From Nocardioides_C sp963700955 (GTDB lineage: Bacteria; Actinomycetota; Actinomycetes; Propionibacteriales; Nocardioidaceae), in the NCBI GenBank assembly GCA_963700955.1, contig CAVOZH010000009.1, positions 186,001 through 250,000 on the forward strand: 64,000 nt of DNA, given 5' to 3'. Below, in pieces: positions 29,614 to 37,755 of this stretch. Position numbers and translations under genes: made by a program. The notes under the pieces are model-generated. The model had not been told where the DNA came from, ran no database searches, and worked only from the letters and a program-made list of their open reading frames with translations. Each line of letters starts with the position of its first letter. The stretch's first letter is position 1.

Positions 29614-30609
29614 ATGACACCACCTCCTGCCGTGACCACCGCCGCCGCACAAGACGACCCGGTCGAGCTCGGTCAGCCCAGCGCGACCTGGGGTGGCGAT
29701 GTCCAGTCCCGCAAGGAGCAGGTGGCGCTCGCAGTCTTCATCGTCGTGCCCTTCCTCGCCGTCGCCGCGGCCGTCCCGGTCGCCTGGGGCGGCTGGCTCG
29801 GCTGGACCGACCTGGCGATCATGGCCCTCATGTACTGGCTGACCGGCCACGGCATCACGGTCGGCTTCCACCGGCTCTTCACGCACAAGTCCTACAAGCC
29901 CAACCGGGCGGTCAAGATCTTCTGGGCGATCGCCGGCTCCATGGCGATCCAGGGCCCGGTGATCCGCTGGGTCGCCGACCACCGCAAGCACCACAAGTTC
30001 TCCGACCGCGACGGCGACCCGCACTCGCCGTGGCGCTACGGCGACGACATCAAGGCGCTCGCCAAGGGCTTCTGGCACGCCCACATGATGTGGCTGTTCA
30101 ACCCCGAGCAGACCCCGCAGCGCAAGTACGCGCCCGACCTGATGAAGGACCGCGACATCGTCAAGATCTCGCGCCAGTTCCCCGTCTGGGTCGTGGTCTC
30201 GCTGCTGCTGCCGGCCGTCCTCGGCGGCCTGCTGACCATGTCGTGGCAGGGCGCGCTCACGGCGTTCTTCTGGGGCTCGCTGGTCCGGATCAGCCTGCTG
30301 CACCACGTGACCTGGTCGATCAACTCGATCTGCCACACGATCGGCGAGCGGCCGTTCCTCTCGCGCGACAAGTCCGCGAACGTCTGGTGGCTGGCGATCC
30401 CGTCGATGGGCGAGTCCTGGCACAACCTCCACCACGCCGACCCGACCTGCGCCCGCCACGGCGTGCTACGCGGCCAAATCGACACCTCCGCCCGGGTCAT
30501 CTGGTTCATGGAGAAGGTCGGCTGGGTCAACGACGTGCGCTGGCCGGTCAAGGAGCGCATCGAGGGCAAGCTGGTCAAGAACCAGCCGCCGCTTCCCGAG
30601 GCAGCCTGA
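29614..30609 (+). CDS. Membrane fatty acyl-CoA desaturase (delta-9 type)
   Basis: 331-residue integral membrane di-iron desaturase. The three histidine boxes are HRLFTH (86-91), HRKHH (123-127) and HNLHH (about 270-274), arranged around two pairs of hydrophobic helices. Relatives such as mycobacterial DesA3 introduce a double bond at C9 of stearoyl-CoA. The gene has the tandem operator just upstream and a TetR gene 63 bp downstream on the same strand, so it is probably under feedback by acyl-CoA. ATG at 29614 is 34 bp from the operator. Confidence 0.93.
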   Translation: MTPPPAVTTAAAQDDPVELGQPSATWGGDVQSRKEQVALAVFIVVPFLAVAAAVPVAWGGWLGWTDLAIMALMYWLTGHGITVGFHRLFTHKSYKPNRAVKIFWAIAGSMAIQGPVIRWVADHRKHHKFSDRDGDPHSPWRYGDDIKALAKGFWHAHMMWLFNPEQTPQRKYAPDLMKDRDIVKISRQFPVWVVVSLLLPAVLGGLLTMSWQGALTAFFWGSLVRISLLHHVTWSINSICHTIGERPFLSRDKSANVWWLAIPSMGESWHNLHHADPTCARHGVLRGQIDTSARVIWFMEKVGWVNDVRWPVKERIEGKLVKNQPPLPEAA

Positions 30610-30672
30610 TCACGCCCCACGACAGCCCCTCCTCCGCCGTACGCCGGCACCGGGTGCTGACATCATGGGCGC

Positions 30673-31317
30673 GTGGCTGACATGAGCGACGAAAAGACGC
30701 GGCGCAGCGGTCGCGGTCGGATGACCGCGGCCGAACGCCGGGAGCAGCTCGTCGACATCTCCCGAGGGCTCTTCGCCGAGCGCGGCTTCGACGGCACCTC
30801 GATCGAGGAGATCGCCGCCCGCGCGGAGGTCTCCAAGCCGGTCGTCTACGAGCACTTCGGCGGCAAGGAGGGCCTCTACGCCGTGGTCGTCGACCGAGAG
30901 GTACGACTGCTGCTCGGCAAGATGCAGGACTCGCTGAAGGCCGACCATCCCCGCGCGCTCCTCGAGCAGGCCGCGTTCACGCTGCTCGACTACATCGAGC
31001 AGGCCCCCGACGGCTTCCGGATCCTGGTCCGCGACTCTCCGATCGGCTCCGAGTCGGGCTCGTTCGTGTCGATCATCGGCGACATCGCCTCACGCGTGGA
31101 GTACATCCTGGTCGCGGAGTTCAAGTCCCGGGGGTACGACCCCAAGGTCGCCCCGCTCTACGCCCAGATGCTCGTCGGCATGGTGGGCACGACCGGCCAG
31201 TGGTGGCTCGACACGCGCAAGCCCGAGAAGCGGGTGGTCGCCGAGCACCTGGTGAACCTGGCCTGGAACGGCCTGGCGGGCATGGAGAAGCAGCCCCGCC
31301 TGCGCACCAGGCCCTGA
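30673..31317 (+). CDS. TetR-family regulator, probable desaturase regulator
   Basis: 214 residues. The HTH lies at about 20-65 (RREQLVDISRGLFAERGFDGTSIEEIAARAEVSKPVVYEHFGGKEGLYAVV). The ligand domain has RILVRDSPIGSESGSF and a C-terminal MVGTTGQWWLDTRKPEK, common in actinobacterial acyl-CoA-sensing TetR proteins. It starts with GTG at 30673 and likely shares a transcript with the upstream desaturase, giving autoregulation. The M. tuberculosis gene beside glmU (Rv1019) is also TetR. Control of both desaturases is inferred from the shared operator; MadR in mycobacteria is a functional precedent. Confidence 0.88.
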   Translation: MADMSDEKTRRSGRGRMTAAERREQLVDISRGLFAERGFDGTSIEEIAARAEVSKPVVYEHFGGKEGLYAVVVDREVRLLLGKMQDSLKADHPRALLEQAAFTLLDYIEQAPDGFRILVRDSPIGSESGSFVSIIGDIASRVEYILVAEFKSRGYDPKVAPLYAQMLVGMVGTTGQWWLDTRKPEKRVVAEHLVNLAWNGLAGMEKQPRLRTRP

Positions 31318-31356
31318 CCCAGAGCGCCGCCGCGCCGACCCCACGCCAAGTGGTCC

Positions 31357-31947
31357 TCACCCGGCGACGCGCGGGAGGCCCAGGCCGGAGACGATCTGCC
31401 GGGCCGCTGCTCCCGGGGTCATGCTGGTGTTGTCCACCCTCATGTGCGGCCGGCCGTCGACCAGCGACTTCAGGTCGTGGTCGCCGCCGGTGTTCAGCAC
31501 CCACTGCTCGTCGGCGTTACGCAGCCAGCCGTTCGAGGCCTCGACGTCTCGCTTGGACCGCTTGGCGTCGAGCCGGTCCGGGGTGGCGTTGCGGGCGAGC
31601 CGCTCCGCCTGCGGCGCGTAGAGCTCGGCGAACCGCACGGTCCCCCCGCGGGACTCCACGATCTCGACGTACCCGTCCACCAGCTCCTTGTCGCCCGGGT
31701 TGTCGAGACCCCAGACGAAGGTGAACACCAACCCGGGCAGGTCGCTCTCCGCGGCCTCCTCGATCACCCGGTTCCGGAACTCCGAGACCAGACGGACGAA
31801 CGGCGGCGAGCCGAACTCGAAGAGCTCCAGCACCGGCTCCACGGTCATGTGGTTGTGGAAGAGCTTGTAGCCGGTCAACCGGGCGACCTCGCGGCCGACC
31901 GTCATCTTGCCGACGGCGGGCGGGCCGAAGATCACGAGGAGGTCCAT
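31357..31947 (-). CDS. P-loop nucleotide-binding protein (kinase-like)
   Basis: 196-residue single-domain P-loop protein. MDLLVIFGPPAVGKMTVGREVARLTG holds the Walker A motif GPPAVGKMT, and HNHMTVEPVLELFEFG plus WGLDNPGD suggest a shikimate-kinase-like or AAA-type small-molecule kinase. GAGGAGG precedes the ATG at 31947; longer upstream frame rejected. No partner or substrate is suggested by neighbours. Confidence 0.78.
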   Translation of the reverse strand: MDLLVIFGPPAVGKMTVGREVARLTGYKLFHNHMTVEPVLELFEFGSPPFVRLVSEFRNRVIEEAAESDLPGLVFTFVWGLDNPGDKELVDGYVEIVESRGGTVRFAELYAPQAERLARNATPDRLDAKRSKRDVEASNGWLRNADEQWVLNTGGDHDLKSLVDGRPHMRVDNTSMTPGAAARQIVSGLGLPRVAG

Positions 31948-32020
31948 GCAGCCATCGTCGGGGGCGGTCTCGGCCGCTGTCGACCGATTTGTCCGGCCCC
32001 GGGCATCACCCAGCGGGGCG

Positions 32021-32962
32021 TCAGCCGGCGCGGGCGGCCAACCGCTCCTGGAGCCGGTGTCGCTTCTCCTCGAAGCGCGACGCCTGCGTGTCGAGCCCGT
32101 CCATGAACGCCGCGAGCTCGGCGCGCGCCTGCTCACCCTCGGCGTCGAGTCCCTCGACCTCGAAGACGTTCCAGAAGCGCAGGACCGGCGCCACGACGTC
32201 GTCGCGGTGCTGGCGCAGGTCGTACACCCCCGCGATCGCCATCTCCACAGCCTTGCGCTGGAAGCCCGCGATGTCCGTGCCGGGCATCTGGAAGGTCGTC
32301 ACGACGTCGGTGATCGCGCGCATCGTCTCGTTCGGCGACAGCTCGAGGGCTGCTCCGAGCAGGTTCCGGTAGAAGATCATGTGCAGGTTCTCGTCCGCCG
32401 CCACGCGCCCGAGCAGCGCATCGGCCACCGGATCGTTCGTGAGCTTGCCCGTGTTGCGGTGCGACACCCGCGTCGCGAGCTCCTGGAACGACACGTAGGC
32501 CAGTGAACGGATGAGGTCCTGGCTGTGCGCCGACTCGTAGCCGGTGGACATGTGGTCCATCCGGAGGCGCTCGAGCTGCACGGGATCGACCGCGCGGCTG
32601 GTGAGCAGGTAGTCGCGGATCGCGATGCCGTGCCTGCCCTCCTCCGCGGTCCAGCGGTGCACCCAGTCGCCCCACGCCGCGTCGCGGCCGAACAGGATCG
32701 CGATCTCGTGGTGGTAGCTCGGCAGGTTGTCCTCGGTCAGCAGGTTCACGATCAGCGCCGACCGCGCCACGTCGGACATCTTGGAGTCCTCGGGACTCCA
32801 CGGGTCGCCGTCGAGAGGACCGTCGAAGTTGCGACCGTCACTCCACGGGACGTACTCGTGCGGGAACCACTCCTTTGCCACCTTCAGGTGACGGTTCAGG
32901 TTCTCCTCGACGACCTGCTCGAGCTCGATCAGCATCTGGGTCTGGGTCAGTGGCTTGCTCAC
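32021..32962 (-). CDS. Soluble acyl-ACP desaturase, ferritin-like
   Basis: 313-residue di-iron protein of the stearoyl-ACP desaturase family (mycobacterial DesA1/DesA2 type). Iron ligands are E77 (TEDNLP), E108 and H111 (EEGRH), E161 (FQEL), and E191 and H194 (DENLH). It is unrelated in fold to the membrane desaturase at 29614 but carries the same two-unit operator 34 bp before its start. The predicted job is a double bond in an ACP-bound fatty acid. Confidence 0.92.
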   Translation of the reverse strand: MSKPLTQTQMLIELEQVVEENLNRHLKVAKEWFPHEYVPWSDGRNFDGPLDGDPWSPEDSKMSDVARSALIVNLLTEDNLPSYHHEIAILFGRDAAWGDWVHRWTAEEGRHGIAIRDYLLTSRAVDPVQLERLRMDHMSTGYESAHSQDLIRSLAYVSFQELATRVSHRNTGKLTNDPVADALLGRVAADENLHMIFYRNLLGAALELSPNETMRAITDVVTTFQMPGTDIAGFQRKAVEMAIAGVYDLRQHRDDVVAPVLRFWNVFEVEGLDAEGEQARAELAAFMDGLDTQASRFEEKRHRLQERLAARAG

Positions 32963-32996
32963 GATTGCTCCCTCCGGCCGAGCCCCTCAGACTCAA

Positions 32997-33027
32997 CCTA
33001 CGGCACCGTAACCTACGCCGCCGTAAG
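32997..33027 (-). promoter_or_regulatory. Tandem inverted-repeat operator upstream of the acyl-ACP desaturase
   Basis: Read on the minus strand, the units are CTTACG-N4-CGTAGG (33012-33027) and GTTACG-N4-CGTAGG (32997-33012), 15-bp period. The unit sequence and spacing match the site at 29545-29579; only the N4 loops differ. The site ends 34 bp before the start at 32962. Confidence 0.8.
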
Positions 33028-33054
33028 TGAGCCAAGCCGGGTCCCTCACCCGCA

Positions 33055-33408
33055 TCACTCGGCGGCCAGGACCTCGACTCGGTTGCCGTTCCCATCGGCG
33101 GTGTAGAACCTCCGGTACCCAGGAAAGTCGTCGTCCCACGTTACTGGGAAGTCGCCTTCCGCCAGCCGGACAGCGAGCGCCTCGATGTCATCGACGAGGA
33201 ACGCCGGGTGCGCCTTCGCCGCCGGCCGGAACTCCTGCTCCACGCCGACATGGATCTCCACGGCAGTGTCGCGGAACCAGCAGCCACCCCTCGCCGCGAG
33301 CACGGGCGGCTTCTCGACCTCGGGGATACCGAGCGCGTCACCGTAGAACTTCCGGGCGGCATCCTCGCCGCCGACGGGGCAGGAAACCTGTACGTGGTGC
33401 AACCTCAT
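33055..33408 (-). CDS. VOC-family (glyoxalase/bleomycin resistance fold) protein
   Basis: 117 residues. HHVQVSCPVGGEDAARKFYGDALGIPEVEKP begins the first beta-alpha-beta unit with a metal-type His, and DGNGNRVEVLAAE ends the second, with the usual Glu near the C-terminus. VOC proteins include glyoxalases, dioxygenases and drug-binding proteins, so the activity is open. It lies between the divergent desaturase promoter and tam. Confidence 0.85.
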   Translation of the reverse strand: MRLHHVQVSCPVGGEDAARKFYGDALGIPEVEKPPVLAARGGCWFRDTAVEIHVGVEQEFRPAAKAHPAFLVDDIEALAVRLAEGDFPVTWDDDFPGYRRFYTADGNGNRVEVLAAE

Positions 33409-33450
33409 GCTTGCTCTCCTCCTAGTAGAAACCGATGTGTCGTGGCGGGG

Positions 33451-34239
33451 TCACATGCGCCCGGCCGCCGGGAGCTGCGCCACGACGAAGACCCTGCGGA
33501 ACGGCAGCACCGTCCCGTGCGGTCCGGGCGGGTAGGCGTCTCTCAGGAGGTGCTTGTACTCCGCCTCGAACTCGGGGCGGAGGTCGTCCGGGAGCGCCTG
33601 GAGCACCGGCCGGGCCCCCGTCCCGCTGATCCAGGCGAAGACCGGGTCCTCCCCCTCCAGCAGGTGCAGGTAGGTCGTCTCCCAGGCGTCGACCCGGCAG
33701 CCGAGGGCCAGCAGCGCCTCGAGGTACACCTCGGGGCCGTGGGCATCGGGGCGCGCCACCTGGTCGACGTACGACCGGAAGCGCTCGTCCTTCGCGAGCT
33801 CGTGCAGCAGCACGTGGCTCGGCTCGGCGAAGTTTCCAGGGACCTGGAACGCGAACCAGCCGCCCGGCGCGACCTGTCCGACGAGCCTTGGGAGCAGGTC
33901 GAGATGGCCGGGGACCCACTGGAGGGTCGCGTTGGAGACGAGTACGTCGACGGGCCGGCCAGGCCGCCACTCGCGGAGGTCGGCCACGTCGAACGTGACG
34001 CCCGAGGGAGCGGCGTTTCGGGCGCGGGCGATCATCTCAGCGGACGAGTCGAGCCCGAGCACTTCGGAGGCCGGCCAGCGCTCCTTGAGCAAGGCGGTGA
34101 GGTTCCCGGGGCCGCACCCGAGGTCCACGACGCACCTCACCCCGGTGGCGGAGACCCGTGAGAGCAGCTCGACGAACGGACGTCCGCGCTCGTCGGCATA
34201 GGTCAGATACCGCTCCGGATCCCACGTGTGAGTACTCAT
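33451..34239 (-). CDS. tam: Trans-aconitate 2-methyltransferase
   Basis: 262-residue SAM-dependent methyltransferase. WDPERYLTYADERGRPF and VVDLGCGPGNLTALLKERWPASEVLGLDSS contain the SAM site; NATLQWVPGHLDLLPRL and FQVPGNFAEPSH are characteristic of Tam. It methylates trans-aconitate, which would otherwise inhibit aconitase. It is divergent from a TamR-like MarR gene with two operator copies between them. The ATG at 34239 is downstream of the operators, so the longer frame is rejected. Confidence 0.93.
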   Translation of the reverse strand: MSTHTWDPERYLTYADERGRPFVELLSRVSATGVRCVVDLGCGPGNLTALLKERWPASEVLGLDSSAEMIARARNAAPSGVTFDVADLREWRPGRPVDVLVSNATLQWVPGHLDLLPRLVGQVAPGGWFAFQVPGNFAEPSHVLLHELAKDERFRSYVDQVARPDAHGPEVYLEALLALGCRVDAWETTYLHLLEGEDPVFAWISGTGARPVLQALPDDLRPEFEAEYKHLLRDAYPPGPHGTVLPFRRVFVVAQLPAAGRM

Positions 34240-34262
34240 CCCGCGACCCTTCAACCAACGTC

Positions 34263-34310
34263 TCTTGATGTCAAGATAAATTGAAAAGGCAAGATGTCTC
34301 GATGTCAAGA
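34263..34310. promoter_or_regulatory. Two MarR/TamR-type operators between tam and tamR
   Basis: Site 1 TCTTGATGTCAAGA (34263-34276) is a palindrome; site 2 TCTCGATGTCAAGA (34297-34310) differs at one base. Centres are 34 bp apart. Streptomyces TamR is known to bind such sites in the tam-tamR intergenic region. Confidence 0.8.
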
Positions 34311-34334
34311 ATCTCGACGGGTTACGATCAGGGC

Positions 34335-34829
34335 ATGCGTGACGAAGTGGACCGTCTGGTCGAGGCCTGGCAGCGCGAGCGTCCCGACCTCGACCTCGCG
34401 CCGATGCAGGTGCTCAGCCGCGTCAGCCGGCTCAGCCACCACCTGGACCGGGCCCGGCGTGCGTCGTTCGCCGACCACGGCGTCGAGTCCTGGGAGTTCG
34501 ACGTGCTCGCCGCGCTGCGTCGGGCCGGGACGCCGTACGAGCTCTCTCCCGGACGCCTGATCAAGGAAACCCTTGTCACGAGCGGCACGATGACCAACCG
34601 CGTGGACCGCCTCGTCGCCCGCGGCCTCGTCGAGCGGCTACCCGACCCACACGACCGGCGCGGCGTACTCGTCCGGCTCACCGACGAGGGCCGCACCACC
34701 GTCGACGGTGCACTGGCCAGCCTGCTCGCGCGGGAACGCGAGCTGCTCGGCGGCCTCGACGCCTCCTCCCAGACCCGCCTCGCCTCACTGCTCCGCCGCC
34801 TCGTGGCCCCTTTCGAGCCCGAGCTGTAG
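34335..34829 (+). CDS. tamR: MarR-family regulator, TamR-like
   Basis: 164 residues from MRDEVDRLVEAWQRERPDLDL. The winged helix is at about 40-120 (LSPGRLIKETLVTSGTMTNRVDRLVARGLVERLPDPHDRRGVLVRLT). Streptomyces coelicolor TamR starts similarly, is divergent from tam, and is relieved by trans-aconitate, citrate and related ligands. The earlier ATG at 34302 lies inside operator site 2, so 34335 is preferred. It should repress itself and tam. Confidence 0.88.
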   Translation: MRDEVDRLVEAWQRERPDLDLAPMQVLSRVSRLSHHLDRARRASFADHGVESWEFDVLAALRRAGTPYELSPGRLIKETLVTSGTMTNRVDRLVARGLVERLPDPHDRRGVLVRLTDEGRTTVDGALASLLARERELLGGLDASSQTRLASLLRRLVAPFEPEL

Positions 34830-34907
34830 GGGGACCTTCTGCTGACCGTTCCGGCGTTCGGCGGCGCCGACCTTCGGGACGATCTGGTACGGCCTGCCGG
34901 CCCGCGG

Positions 34908-34986
34908 CAAGGATCGTGCAGGTGCGGACTGCTGACGTCCCGGGCGTTCAGGATGCCGTGACGATCGGACATGTGCACGATCCTTG
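34908..34986. repeat. Long-armed inverted repeat between convergent genes
   Basis: A 13-bp perfect inverted repeat, CAAGGATCGTGCA (34908-34920) and its complement (34974-34986), around a 53-bp loop. It sits between the convergent tamR and ABC-F genes. It may be a bidirectional terminator or a mobile-element trace; the rest of 34830-35004 holds no gene. Confidence 0.6.
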
Positions 34987-35004
34987 TCGGCACGAGCGCA
35001 CCGT

Positions 35005-36798
35005 CTACTCGAGCACCGACGCGGCCTCGAGCCACTCCTCCTCGAGGCCTTCCTTCTCGGCGAGGACCTTCTGGAGCTCCGCGTCGAGCTCTGCGAGCTT
35101 CTCGTAGTCGGTCGCGTGCTCGACCAGCTGGGCGTGGAGCCTCGCCTCCCGGTCTGCAACCTTGGCGAGCTGGCGCTCGATCCGCGACAGCGCCTTGCGA
35201 GCCTCCCGCTGCTCAGCCTGCGAAGCCTCTGCAGGTGGGGTGGACGATCCCGCCTCGGCGTGCGGCCCGGCAGCGCCGGCAGCGGCCCCTGCCGCCAGAG
35301 CGGCCCGCCGACGCTCGAGGTACTCCTCCACCCCGCGCGGCAGCATCCGGACCATGCCGTCGCCGAGCAGCGCCCACACCGTGTCGCAGACCCGCTCGAG
35401 GAAGTACCGGTCGTGCGAGACCACGACGAGCGTCCCGGGCCAGCCGTCGAGGAAGTCCTCGAGCACGTTCAGCGTCTCGATGTCCAGGTCGTTGGTCGGC
35501 TCGTCGAGAAGCAGCACGTTCGGCTCGGACAGCAGCAGCCGCAGCATCTGGAACCGCCGCCGCTCGCCACCCGACAGATCGCCGATCCTCGTCGTGAGGC
35601 GGTCGCCGGTGAAGCCGAACCGCTCCAGCATGGAGCTGGCCGTGATCTCACCGGACGCCGTCCTCGTCACCCGCTTGATCGCCTCGACGGCGTCGAGGAC
35701 CCGCTCGTTCGGGTCGAGCTCGTCGAGGCCCTGGGTGAGCTGCTCGAGCGCGACGGTCCGCCCTCGCCTCACCCGACCCGCTGCCGGCTTCAGGTCACCG
35801 GCGAGCAACCGCAGCACGGAGGTCTTCCCCGCACCGTTCACGCCGACGAGACCGACCCGGTCACCGGGGCCGAGCCGCCAGGTGGCGTGGTCGAGAAGCA
35901 TCCTGTCACCGCGCACGAGCGTGACGTCCTCCATGTCGAGGACGTCCTTGCCGAGCCGTTGGGTCGCGAACCGCTGCAGCTCGAGCGCGTCGCGCGGAGG
36001 GGGTTCGTCGGCGATCAGCTCGTTCGCTGCGTCGATGCGGAACTTCGGCTTGGACGTGCGAGCCGGGGCCCCCCGGCGCAGCCAGGCCAGCTCCTTGCGC
36101 ATGAGGTTCTGCCGCCGCGCCTCGGAGGCCGCGGCCTGCCGTTGCCGTTCGGCCTTGGCGAGCACGAAGGCCGCGTATCCCCCGTCGTACACGTCGACGA
36201 CCCCGTCGTGGACCTCCCACGTCGTGTCGCAGACCTCGTCGAGGAACCAGCGGTCGTGGGTGACGACGACGAGCGCGGAGGTACGGCGGGAGAGGTGCTC
36301 CGCGAGCCAGGCCACCGCCTCGACGTCGAGGTGGTTGGTCGGCTCGTCGAGCACGATCAGGTCGTGGTCCTCGAGCAGCAGTCGCGCGAGCGAGCATCGG
36401 CGACGTTCACCGCCGGAGAGACCGGAGACGACCCTGTCCAGCGCGACCCCGGCGAGAAGCACCTCGACGATCTCGCGGGTGAAAGAGTCGGCCGCCCACT
36501 CGTGCTCCGCCCGGTCGCCGATCACCGCCTCGCCGACGGTCGCGGAGGGGTCGAGATCGTCGCCCTGGGTGAGGTACCCGAGGTGGAGGCCACGCGCCTG
36601 TGACACCCGACCTCGGTCCGGCTCCTCGAGCCCACCGATCAGGCGCAGGAGCGTGGTCTTGCCGTCCCCGTTGCGACCGACGACGCCGACGCGCTCGCCG
36701 GTGCCCACCCCGAGGCTGACCCCGTCGAGGAGCGGCCGGATCCCGTAGGACTTGTGGACGCGCTCGAGGTTGACGAGGTTCGCTGCAGGTGAGGCCAT
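35005..36798 (-). CDS. ABC-F ATPase, Uup-like
   Basis: 597-residue soluble protein with two ABC domains. NBD1 has Walker A GRNGDGKTT, signature LSGGERRR and LDEPTNHLD; NBD2 has GVNGAGKTS, LSGGERRR and LDEPTNDLD. The linker is about residues 215-265. A C-terminal coiled coil (EQREARKALSRIERQLAKVADREARL to the end) is typical of Uup. ABC-F proteins act on the ribosome; the antibiotic-resistance type is possible but not implied. It follows ispE by 15 bp. Confidence 0.92.
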   Translation of the reverse strand: MASPAANLVNLERVHKSYGIRPLLDGVSLGVGTGERVGVVGRNGDGKTTLLRLIGGLEEPDRGRVSQARGLHLGYLTQGDDLDPSATVGEAVIGDRAEHEWAADSFTREIVEVLLAGVALDRVVSGLSGGERRRCSLARLLLEDHDLIVLDEPTNHLDVEAVAWLAEHLSRRTSALVVVTHDRWFLDEVCDTTWEVHDGVVDVYDGGYAAFVLAKAERQRQAAASEARRQNLMRKELAWLRRGAPARTSKPKFRIDAANELIADEPPPRDALELQRFATQRLGKDVLDMEDVTLVRGDRMLLDHATWRLGPGDRVGLVGVNGAGKTSVLRLLAGDLKPAAGRVRRGRTVALEQLTQGLDELDPNERVLDAVEAIKRVTRTASGEITASSMLERFGFTGDRLTTRIGDLSGGERRRFQMLRLLLSEPNVLLLDEPTNDLDIETLNVLEDFLDGWPGTLVVVSHDRYFLERVCDTVWALLGDGMVRMLPRGVEEYLERRRAALAAGAAAGAAGPHAEAGSSTPPAEASQAEQREARKALSRIERQLAKVADREARLHAQLVEHATDYEKLAELDAELQKVLAEKEGLEEEWLEAASVLE

Positions 36799-36813
36799 GA
36801 GGGGGCTATCGCA

Positions 36814-37755
36814 TCACAGGGGCGAGACGACGTGCGCTCCGGGCACCGGCCCGCGCGCAACGAGCGCGGTCGCGCCCGCGTCGGTCAGCAGGTCGAGGAC
36901 CTTGCGAGCGTCCGCTTCGTCCGCGGCCAGAAAGAGGCAGGTGGGCCCGGAACCGGAGAGCAGCGCCCCGAGCGCGGGCGGTCGACCGCCTCGCTGGAGA
37001 AGCTCCGCGAGATCCGGACGCAACGTGAGAGCGGGTGCCTCGAGGTCGTTCAGGAGCAGCGCAGCGAGCCTCTTCGCATCACCCGCGGCGAGGGCTGCGA
37101 CGAGCTCCTCGGACACCTCCGGCTCGGGTACCTCGGTCCCGGCATGGCGGCGGTCGAACTCCGCGAACACCGCGGGCGTCGAAAGTCCCCGGTCGGAGAG
37201 CGCGACCACCCACCAGTACGACCCGGAGTCCTCGATGGCGGTGACGAGCTCGCCACGCCCCGCGCCCGAGGCCGTGCCTCCGACGAGACAGAACGGCACG
37301 TCGCTCCCGAGCTCGGCGGCGAGCGAGAGCAGTTCCTCGTGTGGCGTGGCCAGGCCCCAGAGCGTGTCACAGGCGAGCAGCGCGGCCGCGGCGTCGGTGC
37401 TGCCGCCGGCCATGCCACCCGCGACCGGGATCCGCTTGCGGATGGTCATCGCGACCGCGCCGTCGACCCCGGCGTGCGAGGCGAGCAGCGCGGCGGCGCG
37501 CAGGGCGAGGTTCGAGGAGTCGGTCGGTACGTCGGACACGTCAACGCCGTCGGCCAGCACGGTCAGCGTCGTCGCGTCGGCGGGGGTCACCGTGACCTCG
37601 TCGTACAACCCGATCGCCTGGTAGACGGTGCCGAGTGTGTGGAAGCCGTCCGGGCGCGCGGCCCCGACGCCGAGCTGGAGGTTGATCTTCGCCGGTGCCG
37701 CGACGGTCACGGCGTCCGCGACCGCGGCTTGGGCAGCCGGCCCGGGGCAGGTCAT
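36814..37755 (-). CDS. ispE: 4-diphosphocytidyl-2-C-methyl-D-erythritol kinase
   Basis: 313-residue GHMP kinase of the MEP isoprenoid pathway. APAKINLQLGVGAARPDGFHTL opens it; PVAGGMAGGSTDAAAALL is the ATP-binding GHMP motif and GALLSGSGPTCLFL the C-terminal one. The ATG overlaps the ksgA stop (ATGA), so the pair is coupled, as Rv1010-Rv1011. Confidence 0.95.
   Translation of the reverse strand: MTCPGPAAQAAVADAVTVAAPAKINLQLGVGAARPDGFHTLGTVYQAIGLYDEVTVTPADATTLTVLADGVDVSDVPTDSSNLALRAAALLASHAGVDGAVAMTIRKRIPVAGGMAGGSTDAAAALLACDTLWGLATPHEELLSLAAELGSDVPFCLVGGTASGAGRGELVTAIEDSGSYWWVVALSDRGLSTPAVFAEFDRRHAGTEVPEPEVSEELVAALAAGDAKRLAALLLNDLEAPALTLRPDLAELLQRGGRPPALGALLSGSGPTCLFLAADEADARKVLDLLTDAGATALVARGPVPGAHVVSPL

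Noticed and set aside
29339..29639. Extension of glmU through the tRNA
   Set aside because: It would run across the tRNA-Gln gene and the desaturase operator.
34302..34334. Earlier ATG for tamR
   Set aside because: It lies inside the second operator and has a weaker match to TamR proteins.
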